From Mesobacillus jeotgali (GTDB taxonomy: Bacteria; Bacillota; Bacilli; Bacillales; Cytobacillaceae), in assembly GCF_900166585.1 (NCBI RefSeq), contig NZ_FVZC01000009.1, positions 248,001-312,000 of the forward strand: a DNA stretch of 64,000 bases, written 5' to 3'. The position numbers and the translations under genes are program-made. Below the pieces are notes generated by a model, which saw nothing but the letters and a program-made list of their open reading frames with translations, was not told the DNA's origin and made no database searches. Shown here piece after piece: positions 47,970-56,230 of this stretch (within the stretch, counting starts at the first letter, position 1; each line of letters starts with the position of its first letter).

Positions 47970-48449
47970 ATGGGGGACAAAAAGAAGCAAAAGATGACTC
48001 CGGAGCAAAAAAAGTATCAACAGCTTGAACAAAAGCATGAACTCAAGAGGCCGGTGGTGAAAAATTGCATCAAGGCTTTTCTAGTTGGCGGCCTGATTTG
48101 CACAATCGGACAAGCGATAACTTATTTTTATATATACTTCTTTGATTTTACGGAACAGACTGCTGGGAACCCCACTGTCGCCACAATGATTTTCATTTCA
48201 ATGCTCCTGACCGGGTTCGGCGTATATGATCATATCGGTCAATTTGCTGGGGCGGGCAGTGCTGTTCCGGTTACAGGGTTCGGAAACTCAGTTATTTCAG
48301 CAGCGATTGAACATCGTACAGAAGGGTTTGTCCTGGGAGTCGGGGGAAATATGTTTAAGCTGGCAGGGAGCGTTATTTTATTTGGTGTTTTTGCAGCGTT
48401 TGTCGTTGCACTTATCAAGACTTTACTGACAATGATGGGGGTGATCTAA
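47970..48449 (+). CDS. spoVAC: Stage V sporulation protein SpoVAC
   Basis: 159 aa from ATG 47970, 9 nt behind AAGGAAAGG (an ATG at 47961 is too close). Polar N terminus, then several membrane helices with GGLICTIGQAITYFYI and DHIGQFAGAGSAVPVTGFGNS. Forms the spore inner-membrane dipicolinate channel; SpoVAC acts as a mechanosensitive channel in B. subtilis. Confidence 0.93.
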   Translation: MGDKKKQKMTPEQKKYQQLEQKHELKRPVVKNCIKAFLVGGLICTIGQAITYFYIYFFDFTEQTAGNPTVATMIFISMLLTGFGVYDHIGQFAGAGSAVPVTGFGNSVISAAIEHRTEGFVLGVGGNMFKLAGSVILFGVFAAFVVALIKTLLTMMGVI

Positions 48450-49463
48450 ATGTTGGCTGGAAAGCAGTCATGGCAATTTACCAATCGCCCGGTCATTGAA
48501 TCGTGGGGAACATCCGGAGGGCCCTTTGAAGCGGCAGGCAATCTGGCGAATGATTTCGATGTCCTTCATGACGATTTGTGGATGGGGGAAGATTCGTATG
48601 AGAAAGCTCATAGAGTCTTACTTGAAGAGGCAATCAAAGCAGCTCTGCAAAAAGGGGAGTTTCAAAAAGAGGATATGCAATTCATGCTGGCTGGTGATCT
48701 AATCAACCAAATAACGCCAACCAGCTTTGCTGCCAGGACGATGGAGATACCTTATTTCGGATTGTTTGGAGCATGTTCCACATCAATGGAAGGTCTTGCC
48801 CTTGCATCCTTTATCGTCAACTATCAAGGGGCCAAAAAGGTCATAACAGGTGCTTCAAGCCACAACTCTGCTGCAGAAAAACAGTTCAGGTACCCAACAG
48901 AGTATGGGGGGCAGAAGCCTCCAACAGCACAATGGACAGTTACCGGGGCAGGGGCAGCAGTACTGACTGATAACTCGGATAAACAAGGTAAAATCGTCAC
49001 AACATCCGCTACGATTGGAAAGGTAGTCGATATGGGTATCTCAGATCCTTTCAATATGGGCGGAGCGATGGCACCTGCAGCTGCTGATACGATCATTAGC
49101 CATTTCAGGGATTTAAAACGACAGCCCTCCTATTATGATCTAATCCTTACGGGTGATCTCGGAAGGATTGGCCAGGCTGCTACATATGAACTATTGCAGC
49201 AGGCCGGACTGGATATTACAAGAGAACAGTTTAAGGATTGCGGACTGCTGATATATAAAGATGACCAGCCGGTCCAATCCGGAGGCAGCGGGGCTGGATG
49301 TTCAGCTTCTGTATTATATGGCCACTTATTGAATGAAATGAAAAAAGGAACCTATAAGAAGATACTGGTTGTAGCGACAGGGGCATTGTTATCCCCGCTG
49401 TCATTCCAACAGAAGGAAACAATACCTTGTATTGCTCATGCCGTATCGATTGAAATGGATTAG
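48450..49463 (+). CDS. spoVAD: Stage V sporulation protein SpoVAD
   Basis: 337 aa soluble, thiolase-fold protein that binds dipicolinic acid. FGACSTSMEGLALASFIV resembles the ketosynthase active-site segment; GASSHNSAAEKQFRYPTEYG and GGSGAGCSAS also typical. ATG follows the spoVAC stop with no gap, so translation is coupled. Confidence 0.94.
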   Translation: MLAGKQSWQFTNRPVIESWGTSGGPFEAAGNLANDFDVLHDDLWMGEDSYEKAHRVLLEEAIKAALQKGEFQKEDMQFMLAGDLINQITPTSFAARTMEIPYFGLFGACSTSMEGLALASFIVNYQGAKKVITGASSHNSAAEKQFRYPTEYGGQKPPTAQWTVTGAGAAVLTDNSDKQGKIVTTSATIGKVVDMGISDPFNMGGAMAPAAADTIISHFRDLKRQPSYYDLILTGDLGRIGQAATYELLQQAGLDITREQFKDCGLLIYKDDQPVQSGGSGAGCSASVLYGHLLNEMKKGTYKKILVVATGALLSPLSFQQKETIPCIAHAVSIEMD

Positions 49464-49478
49464 AGAGGAGGAAACACA

Positions 49479-49835
49479 TTGCTGCCAATGTTCTTCTGGG
49501 CATTTATTATTGGAGGATTAATATGTGTATTTGGCCAGTTGCTGTTCGATATTGCCAAATTGACACCAGGCCATACTATGAGTTTACTGGTGGTACTTGG
49601 GGCGATCCTTGATGGCTTTGGACTTTATGAACCCTTAATTGACTTTGCAGGAGCGGGCGCTACGATTCCTATCACAAGCTTTGGAAATTCGCTCGTTCAC
49701 GGTGCATTGCAGGAAGCGGAGCAGCACGGTCTGGTCGGCGTTCTGACTGGTATGTTCGAAATTACAAGCTCAGGTATATCCGCTGCTGTTATATTCGGTT
49801 TTATCGGGGCATTGATCTTTAAACCTAAAGGCTGA
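49479..49835 (+). CDS. spoVAE: Stage V sporulation protein SpoVAEb
   Basis: 118 aa membrane protein, TTG start behind GAGAGGAGG. Three to four helices; motifs [18 protein letters not shown] and [20 protein letters not shown] parallel the AGAG..P.TGFGNS of SpoVAC. Third SpoVA channel subunit. Confidence 0.92.
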   Translation: MLPMFFWAFIIGGLICVFGQLLFDIAKLTPGHTMSLLVVLGAILDGFGLYEPLIDFAGAGATIPITSFGNSLVHGALQEAEQHGLVGVLTGMFEITSSGISAAVIFGFIGALIFKPKG

Positions 49836-49858
49836 TTCCAGAGTTAAGGGATGATCCA

Positions 49859-50569
49859 ATGCCGGATATCTTTAATACCATCATACGGTCTATCTTGCTG
49901 ATCATTGGCTTGTTCATCATTACAAAGCTTCTTGGCAAAAAGCAGTTATCAAGTCTGTCATTTTTTGAATATATTGTCGGGATTACTGTTGGAGATATTG
50001 CAGGGACATTATCAATGGATCCAGACCTCAGCCTTGGGGACGGAGTTGCCAGCATGATTGTCTGGTCATTCGTCCCGTTTGCTATTTCAGTTATCTCTTT
50101 AAGAAACAGGAAATTTCGAAGGATTGTAGAAGGAAAATCAACAACATTTATTGAAAATGGAAATATAATCGAAAAAAACTTGCGTAAGGAAAAATACAGT
50201 ATTGATGAACTTTTGGAACAGCTGCGCAAAAAAAGTGTTTTCAAAGTGGCAGATGTTGAATTTGCGAGCCTTGATTCAAATGGAGAACTGAGTGTTTTAT
50301 TAAAAAAAGCTAAACAGCCGCTATCCAATGAAGATATCTATGCAAAAGTCGAAAAAGAGTCGGTACCAGTGTCGGTTTACATGGATGGAAAGGTAATTGA
50401 GGAAAACCTCAGGCAGGCAGGGGTCGATAGAATGAGCCTGAACAAAAAAATTCAGGAAAAAGGGTATGAACCGCAAGACATTTTTTATGCAGAGATGGAC
50501 TCGAATGGTGATATAAGTATTGATCTTTACGATAAAGAAATAGCAAGGCCTGATTCAGATCTCGATTAA
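49859..50569 (+). CDS. YetF-like DUF421 membrane protein
   Basis: 236 aa. Three N-terminal helices, with GKKQLSSLSFFEYIVGITVG, then a cytosolic DUF421 domain holding the pattern RKFRRIVEGKSTTFIENGNI. DUF421 proteins of the YetF type occur at the end of the second-type spoVA clusters and contribute to spore properties. 23 bp after spoVAEb. Confidence 0.9.
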   Translation: MPDIFNTIIRSILLIIGLFIITKLLGKKQLSSLSFFEYIVGITVGDIAGTLSMDPDLSLGDGVASMIVWSFVPFAISVISLRNRKFRRIVEGKSTTFIENGNIIEKNLRKEKYSIDELLEQLRKKSVFKVADVEFASLDSNGELSVLLKKAKQPLSNEDIYAKVEKESVPVSVYMDGKVIEENLRQAGVDRMSLNKKIQEKGYEPQDIFYAEMDSNGDISIDLYDKEIARPDSDLD

Positions 50570-50619
50570 TTTCGATCCAACTTTTATACATGATGGGGGC
50601 TCGCCCATACAAATGCCGT

Positions 50620-50646
50620 ACACCTTACATATATTGCTATTGAGTA
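50620..50646 (+). promoter_or_regulatory. SigK-like promoter of the YjcZ-type gene
   Basis: AC (50620-50621), 16 bp, CATATATTG (50638-50646); one mismatch to CATAnnnTA. Confidence 0.6.
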
Positions 50647-50668
50647 ATAAAAAGTGAGGTGAAGAAGA

Positions 50669-50800
50669 ATGGGCTACGGTTTTGGCGGCTTTTGCGGCGG
50701 TGGCTACGGCTATGGCGGTGGTTACTATGGTTCAACATTCGTTTTGATCGTCGTATTGTTCATTTTGTTGATTATTGTAGGAGCAAGCTTCTACAACTAA
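50669..50800 (+). CDS. YjcZ-family small sporulation protein
   Basis: 43 aa. ATG behind GTGAGGTGAAG. Gly/Tyr-rich N terminus ([20 protein letters not shown]) followed by one hydrophobic helix [15 protein letters not shown] and SFYN. Matches the YjcZ/YosA-type peptides of spore formers. Has its own SigK-like promoter and hairpin terminator. Confidence 0.88.
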   Translation: MGYGFGGFCGGGYGYGGGYYGSTFVLIVVLFILLIIVGASFYN

Positions 50801-50814
50801 TTGAAAAGCACTGT

Positions 50815-50845
50815 GAAAGCTGTTCCGCATTGGAACAGCTTTCGC
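50815..50845 (+). terminator. Hairpin after the YjcZ-type gene
   Basis: Perfect 12-bp stem GAAAGCTGTTCC/GGAACAGCTTTC, but only a short T tail (GCTTTGC). Confidence 0.65.
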
Positions 50846-50887
50846 TTTGCTATTAAGGGCTAATAAATCATCCAAGCACTGTCTATC

Positions 50888-50914
50888 ACCATTTTCACCT
50901 TCCTTCATACAATA
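50888..50914 (+). promoter_or_regulatory. SigK promoter of spoVIF
   Basis: AC (50888-50889), 16 bp, CATACAATA (50906-50914): exact match to AC-N16-CATAnnnTA. Confidence 0.8.
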
Positions 50915-50944
50915 GAGTAGTTAAAGAAGGAGGCATGAATTTAT

Positions 50945-51199
50945 ATGGATAATAATTTTTTCAAGAACATAGAAAAGAAAACTGGCGTAAATATGAAGGA
51001 TGTTTTTGAACTTGCTAATTCACTTCAAAATGCGAACTTTAAAGATGAAAAGACTGTAAGGGGCGTAATCCGCCGTGTTTCGCAATTGGCCAATAAGCCG
51101 GTAAACAAAGAAATGGAAGACAAGATTGTGGAATCCATTGTTAAGGATGGAAAACAGCTTGATTTCGGACAGATTTCAAAGATGATTAACAAGAAATGA
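50945..51199 (+). CDS. spoVIF: Stage VI sporulation protein F
   Basis: 84 aa soluble protein (DNNFFKNIEKKTGVNMKDVF). Needed in B. subtilis for late coat assembly and SigK/GerE-dependent genes. ATG behind AAGGAGG. Place between the coat genes and yjcD is as in B. subtilis. Confidence 0.93.
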   Translation: MDNNFFKNIEKKTGVNMKDVFELANSLQNANFKDEKTVRGVIRRVSQLANKPVNKEMEDKIVESIVKDGKQLDFGQISKMINKK

Positions 51200-51211
51200 T
51201 GACATTCTTAA

Positions 51212-51259
51212 ATGCCAAATCAGGACCTGAGTTTAAATCCCCAGGTCCTGATTTGGCAT
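51212..51259. terminator. 18-bp perfect hairpin after spoVIF
   Basis: Stem ATGCCAAATCAGGACCTG against CAGGTCCTGATTTGGCAT, 12-nt loop, then GTATCTTTTT. Unusually long for a terminator. Confidence 0.75.
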
Positions 51260-51313
51260 GTATCTTTTTAAAGTAACTGATAGTTACTTGTCGTTCCGCT
51301 GGAGTAATCAATG

Positions 51314-51338
51314 GAAAGGCCCACTTGCAGGCCTTTTC
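51314..51338. terminator. Hairpin between spoVIF and yjcD
   Basis: Stem AAAGGCC/GGCCTTT, T4 on the plus strand; a weak end signal for yjcD on minus. Confidence 0.5.
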
Positions 51339-51344
51339 AAAAAA

Positions 51345-53630
51345 TCAAATTCTCCCTAAAAAGCGGGAAGGGTTTGCTTTCCTGCCCCGCCTTCTCTGTG
51401 GGACAGAAATAAACAGTTTTTTTTCTGCCCTGGTTACTGCTACATAAAGCAGGCGCCGCTCTTCCTCAAGTGGCTGGCGGTCTCCATTCCTGTAGGCTTC
51501 CAGTGCGTAGTCATGCGGGATGCTCCCGTCAACTGTTCCGATAATATAAACATTTTCGTACTCCAAACCTTTTGACCGGTGGATGGTGCTCAGTGTAATC
51601 GCGTCGGTCATTAACTTGCTGCTGCGTTTGATTTCGCTGTTCATGGCGATCATGTGGTCAGCATGATCAATGAACTCGGCTAGAGTTTTAAAGTTCCGGG
51701 CTGCCACTTTTAAGTCCCGGATATCATCGGAACCTTTTTCTAGCTGGTTGCCCTCGTTACCGCGTTTTTTTATGAAGTCCTGGTACCCCAGATCCTTTTC
51801 TACAATATCAATTGCAGCAACCGGTGACATGGATGACAGGGAGCTGACGATCGGGATTAGCCTCTTCAATTTTTGTTCCTGAAAGGAGTGCCCAGTTTTC
51901 ACGTAGGTAAGGGCATCAAGCATGGAACAATCATTAAGGATGCTATTCGCTTGTAAATCCCGGAAAATCGACTGCTTTAAAAAGAGCGATGGAAGAATAT
52001 TTTTAATCGCCTCAGAATTATCGGGATTCAGGCTAAGCCTCAAAAAGGAAAGCATACCTTTTACCATGAAACGCTCATAGAACGATTCGATATCCTGGTC
52101 CAGCCGGAAAGGAAGACTGGAGTTGGCTAACCTTTCAAATACTGCCCTGCTTGCAGCATTGGTCCTGAATAAAATAGCAAAATCAGCAGGTCGCTCTCCC
52201 TGTTCAATCCGTTCCTGGATGTCTGTCAGTATCATCGTAGCTTCCTCTTCTTCGTCATAAGGATGAAAGATGACTGGAGGACACTCACCTGAGTATTGGG
52301 CGCGCATTTCTTTTTCCTGGCGCATAAGATTAGCCGAAATAAGTGTGTTGGCAGTTTCCACAATTTCATGAGGAGATCGATAATTTTGATTTAGGATGAT
52401 TACTTCTGTATTTTTAAAATCTGATTTGAAGTTTAACAAGTATGCAGGGTCACTGCCACGGAAGGAGTAGATCGACTGGTCGTCATCCCCAACCGCGCAA
52501 ACATTTCCATGTTTACTAGAAAGCATCTTTACGAGCTCATATTGAACTTTATTTATATCCTGGAACTCATCGATTAGAAAATAATGAAAACGATTTTGAT
52601 AATTTTCCAGAATCGAAGGCTGTTCTTTAAATAGCTTATAACAACCAAGAAGCATATCATCAAAATCAAATAAATTCTGTTTGTCTTTAGCAGCTTCATA
52701 GTCTTTATAAAGCAATGCAACCTTTTCTTCCCATGGAGACTCTGGCCTAACTTCATTGGGCATGATCATCGTATTTTTCCACAAACCGATTTGCTGGAGA
52801 GCGAGGTCATAGGCAAACTCTTTATCATCAAGCTGAAGCTTTCTCCCGGCTTCCTTCAAGATTTGTTCTCGTTGCCATTCTTTTTTCATCAGCTTGTCTG
52901 ATGACCATTTCTCACGTTCATGATAACAGAGAATCCGGTAGAAGATGCTATGGAACGTACCAGATACCAGCTGGTTTACTTTGGCTGGTGACATTGCTGG
53001 ATAATGAGCAATCCGCTTCTTCATTTCGGCAGCAGCCTTTGCGGTGAAGGTTACAAGCATGACCGAACCTGGATTGATTTTCTTTTCTTCAAGCATGAAA
53101 GCAGTTCTCGCGGTAAGGACCCTTGTCTTGCCGCTTCCAGCTCCTGCTAAAATCAATAATGGTCCATCTGTTGCCGTAACGGCTTTTTCCTGATTGCCAT
53201 CAAAATGGATTCCGGCTTGTTTAAGCTGTTTTATGTAATCCAACTTTATTCCTGGTTTTGCTGGCGGAAGCGGGGTAAAGGGTGAAGGCACTTTGATTTC
53301 CCGAGGGAAAATGAATTTCTCTTCGATTTCTGCCTCTGCAGTTATAGAGCGGGATTTCGGGATTTTGAAACCATTTCGCTCGATATATTCTTGTTTCTCG
53401 GGAGCCTGTATCGATGGCATAGGTAAACTCTTTTCCTGGCAGTCTTCCTTTCCCGAAAGGTGATGATAGAAGTGGGGTTTTTCCTGAATCCCAAGATAAA
53501 GGCGAACAGGGCTTCCGCATACCGAACAGGAAAGCATTCCCTTCTTCCCATCATCATAAAGCTTTTGAAATTCACTTCGATTATATTGTTCAAGGCTAAT
53601 TACCTGTTGGTTATACTTAGCTGTTTTCAT
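51345..53630 (-). CDS. yjcD: UvrD/PcrA-family helicase YjcD
   Basis: 761 aa from ATG 53630 behind GAGGGGAAAT. SF1A helicase: Walker A GAGSGKTRVL, VTFTAKAAAEMKKR, DEFQDIN, VGDDDQSIYSFRGSDP, LNQNYRS, TIHRSKGLEYE and YVAVTRAEKKLF. In front is a 60-residue module with C35, C38, H53, H56 and C64 (CSVCG...HFYHH), which PcrA and UvrD lack and which matches the CoiA N terminus in spacing. Probably DNA repair or recombination; no defined role. Confidence 0.93.
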   Translation of the reverse strand: MKTAKYNQQVISLEQYNRSEFQKLYDDGKKGMLSCSVCGSPVRLYLGIQEKPHFYHHLSGKEDCQEKSLPMPSIQAPEKQEYIERNGFKIPKSRSITAEAEIEEKFIFPREIKVPSPFTPLPPAKPGIKLDYIKQLKQAGIHFDGNQEKAVTATDGPLLILAGAGSGKTRVLTARTAFMLEEKKINPGSVMLVTFTAKAAAEMKKRIAHYPAMSPAKVNQLVSGTFHSIFYRILCYHEREKWSSDKLMKKEWQREQILKEAGRKLQLDDKEFAYDLALQQIGLWKNTMIMPNEVRPESPWEEKVALLYKDYEAAKDKQNLFDFDDMLLGCYKLFKEQPSILENYQNRFHYFLIDEFQDINKVQYELVKMLSSKHGNVCAVGDDDQSIYSFRGSDPAYLLNFKSDFKNTEVIILNQNYRSPHEIVETANTLISANLMRQEKEMRAQYSGECPPVIFHPYDEEEEATMILTDIQERIEQGERPADFAILFRTNAASRAVFERLANSSLPFRLDQDIESFYERFMVKGMLSFLRLSLNPDNSEAIKNILPSLFLKQSIFRDLQANSILNDCSMLDALTYVKTGHSFQEQKLKRLIPIVSSLSSMSPVAAIDIVEKDLGYQDFIKKRGNEGNQLEKGSDDIRDLKVAARNFKTLAEFIDHADHMIAMNSEIKRSSKLMTDAITLSTIHRSKGLEYENVYIIGTVDGSIPHDYALEAYRNGDRQPLEEERRLLYVAVTRAEKKLFISVPQRRRGRKANPSRFLGRI

Positions 53631-53859
53631 ATTTCCCCTCATTCCGGATGAAAAATAGCACAATCTTTATCATACCAGAATAGAATTTCTAACAAAAGGT
53701 GTTTTCAGCCGAGAAAAGATAACATATAGGATTTTTGTTATCTCAGCAGGCTGCAAAAAGAAAAATATAAAAATAGCAGTTTAATACGGTCATAAACAGG
53801 GAAAAAGGAAAGAAGGTTATAGTGAGGAATTAAAAAACGGTAAATTGGGGGATATTAAA

Positions 53860-54192
53860 ATGGGATACATTCTTCCAGTGACAAACTATCAATACATACA
53901 ATATGCTGAGCGAGAAATCGGGTTAGACTATGACCCATATATGATTAATAGAGTCAACAGAATCCGGAAAGAAGACCCTGTGTTAAAGGGCCAGGAACAA
54001 CAGGAGCAAGCAGCAGCACCGATGCAAGATCGGAAGGAACAGCAGGCCGTGGCACGGATGCAGCTGGCAGCATCAGAAACCAGCTTCCCTCGTATCGACA
54101 GGGTCTATAAGAAAAAAGTAAATCCTTTAGTGGTAAACCAGGCATATGCAGAAATTACTGGCAAAGGAAGGCACTACAGCGAGTCAATTTAA
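53860..54192 (+). CDS. Hypothetical protein in the yjcE position
   Basis: 110 aa from ATG 53860, 8 nt after GGGGGA. Opens GYILPVTNYQYIQYAEREIG, with a Gln/Glu/Ala-rich middle (QEQQEQAAAPMQDRKEQQA) and a basic C terminus. No signal peptide. Lies between yjcD and yjcF, where B. subtilis has yjcE; homology was not verified. Confidence 0.75.
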   Translation: MGYILPVTNYQYIQYAEREIGLDYDPYMINRVNRIRKEDPVLKGQEQQEQAAAPMQDRKEQQAVARMQLAASETSFPRIDRVYKKKVNPLVVNQAYAEITGKGRHYSESI

Positions 54193-54223
54193 ATAAGCTG
54201 TAGTGCTTTTTATATTTAAAAGC

Positions 54224-54253
54224 AAACCCCCATTCTAATTAGAATGGGGGTTT
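54224..54253. terminator. Bidirectional terminator
   Basis: Perfect 13-bp stem AAACCCCCATTCT/AGAATGGGGGTTT, loop AATT, between convergent genes. Confidence 0.85.
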
Positions 54254-54257
54254 AAAC

Positions 54258-54683
54258 TTATATGGATTTTTTCATCGTCTTATGTGGGATGCCGGCATCC
54301 ATAAATTCGTCTGAAATCGTTTCATACCCCAGCTTGCTGTAAAAGGGGATGGCGTGTGTCTGTGCATTCAATTTCAGTGTTCTAATTCCTTTTGAACTGG
54401 CATAATCCTCGATTTTATTCATGACTGCGACACCAGCTCCAGTTTTACGGTTTTCTTTTAGGACACAAATCCGTTCACCCTTACCGACTCCGTCCAATAC
54501 ACGAAATCTTCCAGCCCCAGCCGCTTTTCCGTAATCATCATATAACACAAAATGAACGGATTCTGATTCAAATTGATCGATTTCTTCTTCTTCAGGTACG
54601 TTCTGTTCATAAATAAATACTGTTTTACGCACATCAAATGCATCTGCTAACTCTTGTTCGCTGTTTACAATTTTTACTTCCAC
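54258..54683 (-). CDS. yjcF: GNAT-family acetyltransferase YjcF
   Basis: 141 aa. GTG start 9 nt after AAGGAA. GNAT core: VRKTVFIYEQNVPEEEEID, CVLKENRKTGAGVAVMN, and ALNAQTHAIPFYSKLGYE type C-terminal motif (here LNAQTHAIPFYSKLGY). Acceptor unknown. Six bases downstream of yjcG, so one operon with it. Confidence 0.9.
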   Translation of the reverse strand: MEVKIVNSEQELADAFDVRKTVFIYEQNVPEEEEIDQFESESVHFVLYDDYGKAAGAGRFRVLDGVGKGERICVLKENRKTGAGVAVMNKIEDYASSKGIRTLKLNAQTHAIPFYSKLGYETISDEFMDAGIPHKTMKKSI

Positions 54684-54689
54684 GATTGT

Positions 54690-55199
54690 TTATTCCTTTC
54701 CAAGTCTATATGTTTCATATACTGTCCATGAGCCGTTGTCCAACTGGTAAAGCAGGTGGATCCGGTCAGCAGTATCTTCAAATTCGACTTTTGTCATTCT
54801 CAATGATCCATAAACATCTGAATGCTCGTCATCTGACATTTTCTGTCCGATAGTGATATGTGGAACAAAGTTATACTCCTGGTTTCCATCAAATGCTGAA
54901 TTAAGCTGATTATGCAGAGTATCTAAATCTTCAGGTGATTCAACCTTCAGGTAAATGACGTTATTCACGGGCTTAAAGGAGCCAATCTTAGTGACCTTCA
55001 AGCTGACTGGATTGAAATTCCTGGAAATTAAATCAATTTTATTAGCAATTTCCTTGATTTCTTCTTCTGTCGCTTCAAAGGAAGATTTTAAAGTAATGTG
55101 TGGCGGAATTAACGCATAGTGTGGATCATAGCGCCTTCTCATTGAATTTGCGTAATCCTGGATCTTCTTTGATGGAAAAATGACAATACCGAATTTCAT
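54690..55199 (-). CDS. yjcG: 2'-5' RNA ligase-like protein YjcG
   Basis: 169 aa from ATG 55199 behind GGGGG. Two HxT motifs of the 2H phosphoesterase superfamily, HITLK and HITIG. Opening KFGIVIFPSKKIQDYANS is as in B. subtilis YjcG. Substrate unknown. Confidence 0.92.
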   Translation of the reverse strand: MKFGIVIFPSKKIQDYANSMRRRYDPHYALIPPHITLKSSFEATEEEIKEIANKIDLISRNFNPVSLKVTKIGSFKPVNNVIYLKVESPEDLDTLHNQLNSAFDGNQEYNFVPHITIGQKMSDDEHSDVYGSLRMTKVEFEDTADRIHLLYQLDNGSWTVYETYRLGKE

Positions 55200-55312
55200 C
55201 GCAGGTACCCCCGTTTCATTATAGTGATGCATCTCGTATTGACGAGAAAACCCAAATTATGATTTACCATTCATTATAGCAAATTTTCGCAATATATAAT
55301 ATAAAGAAGCAT

Positions 55313-56041
55313 TTATAAAGAAAACATTCGTTTAATTGCCTTCTTCAGATTAGGCTGCCAATAGGTCCATGTGTGGTCTCCGCTAAATTCTTCGTAAAAG
55401 TATCCAAAACCTTTTTCTTTGAATAACTTAGATAACTCTCTATTTGGAGTCAGGAAATCTTTGTTTTTGGATGAAGATGTCTTCACAATTGTTTCTTGCT
55501 CACCGATTGTATGATAAATGTTCAGCAATTCAGGCTGGCTGAAACCCTCTACAGCTGAAAATACATCCTCATTAACAAAAGGTGATTGCAGCAGCACTTT
55601 TCCGAAAGTATGCGGGTATTGGAGAGCCGCCAGCAGTGAAATTGTACCAGCCAGAGAATCGCCGATCAATGCGCGTCCCATTCCCATTTGGTACGTAGGA
55701 TATTGTTCATCCAAATAAGGGACAAGTTCATGAGCCAGAAAACGGATATAGGCTTGATTCTGCTCCCCTTTTGGGTGATATTTTCTCCGCCGATCCTCGA
55801 CTGACTCATAGGGGATTCCAACGATGATGACGTTTTCAATTTCTTTGTTCCCAAGAAACTCGTCAGCAATCCTGCCAATCCGTCCTAGCTGGAAATAATC
55901 GCGCCCATCCTGTGCGATCAGCAAAGAATATTTATATAAGGGGGAATAGTTGGCAGGCAGGTATACCAGCAACGTAATTTTTTCTCCCAGCTCCTTACTT
56001 TGGAGCGTGATTTCTTCAATTTTGCCCATAGGAAAATCCAT
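55313..56041 (-). CDS. yjcH: Esterase-family hydrolase YjcH
   Basis: 242 aa from ATG 56041 behind GGAGG. Alpha/beta hydrolase of the Esterase D-like family: nucleophile elbow GDSLAG, earlier LLIAQDGRDYF, and C-terminal GDHTWTYWQPNLKKAI with the catalytic His. Cytosolic. Genuine substrate unknown. Upstream of yjcG as in B. subtilis. Confidence 0.9.
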   Translation of the reverse strand: MDFPMGKIEEITLQSKELGEKITLLVYLPANYSPLYKYSLLIAQDGRDYFQLGRIGRIADEFLGNKEIENVIIVGIPYESVEDRRRKYHPKGEQNQAYIRFLAHELVPYLDEQYPTYQMGMGRALIGDSLAGTISLLAALQYPHTFGKVLLQSPFVNEDVFSAVEGFSQPELLNIYHTIGEQETIVKTSSSKNKDFLTPNRELSKLFKEKGFGYFYEEFSGDHTWTYWQPNLKKAIKRMFSL

Positions 56042-56162
56042 ATTTACCTCCAAATGTCGAACTTAAAAATATTCTTTTATCTATCAACACGATTTTAGCA
56101 TATGTGTTTCGAAAAAGCTTTTCAGGTAATCTATCGAGAAATTTAAATAGCAAGTAATTTTT

Positions 56163-56193
56163 TTGACAATTGTGTGAAGTCTTATGTTAAGAT
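56163..56193 (+). promoter_or_regulatory. Probable promoter of the TAXI-TRAP genes
   Basis: TTGACA (56163-56168) and an extended -10 TGTTAAGAT (56185-56193) at a long 19-bp spacing. Confidence 0.45.
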
Positions 56194-56230
56194 TATGTTG
56201 AAAAATTCTAAATAATAAGGGGGAAATCTG

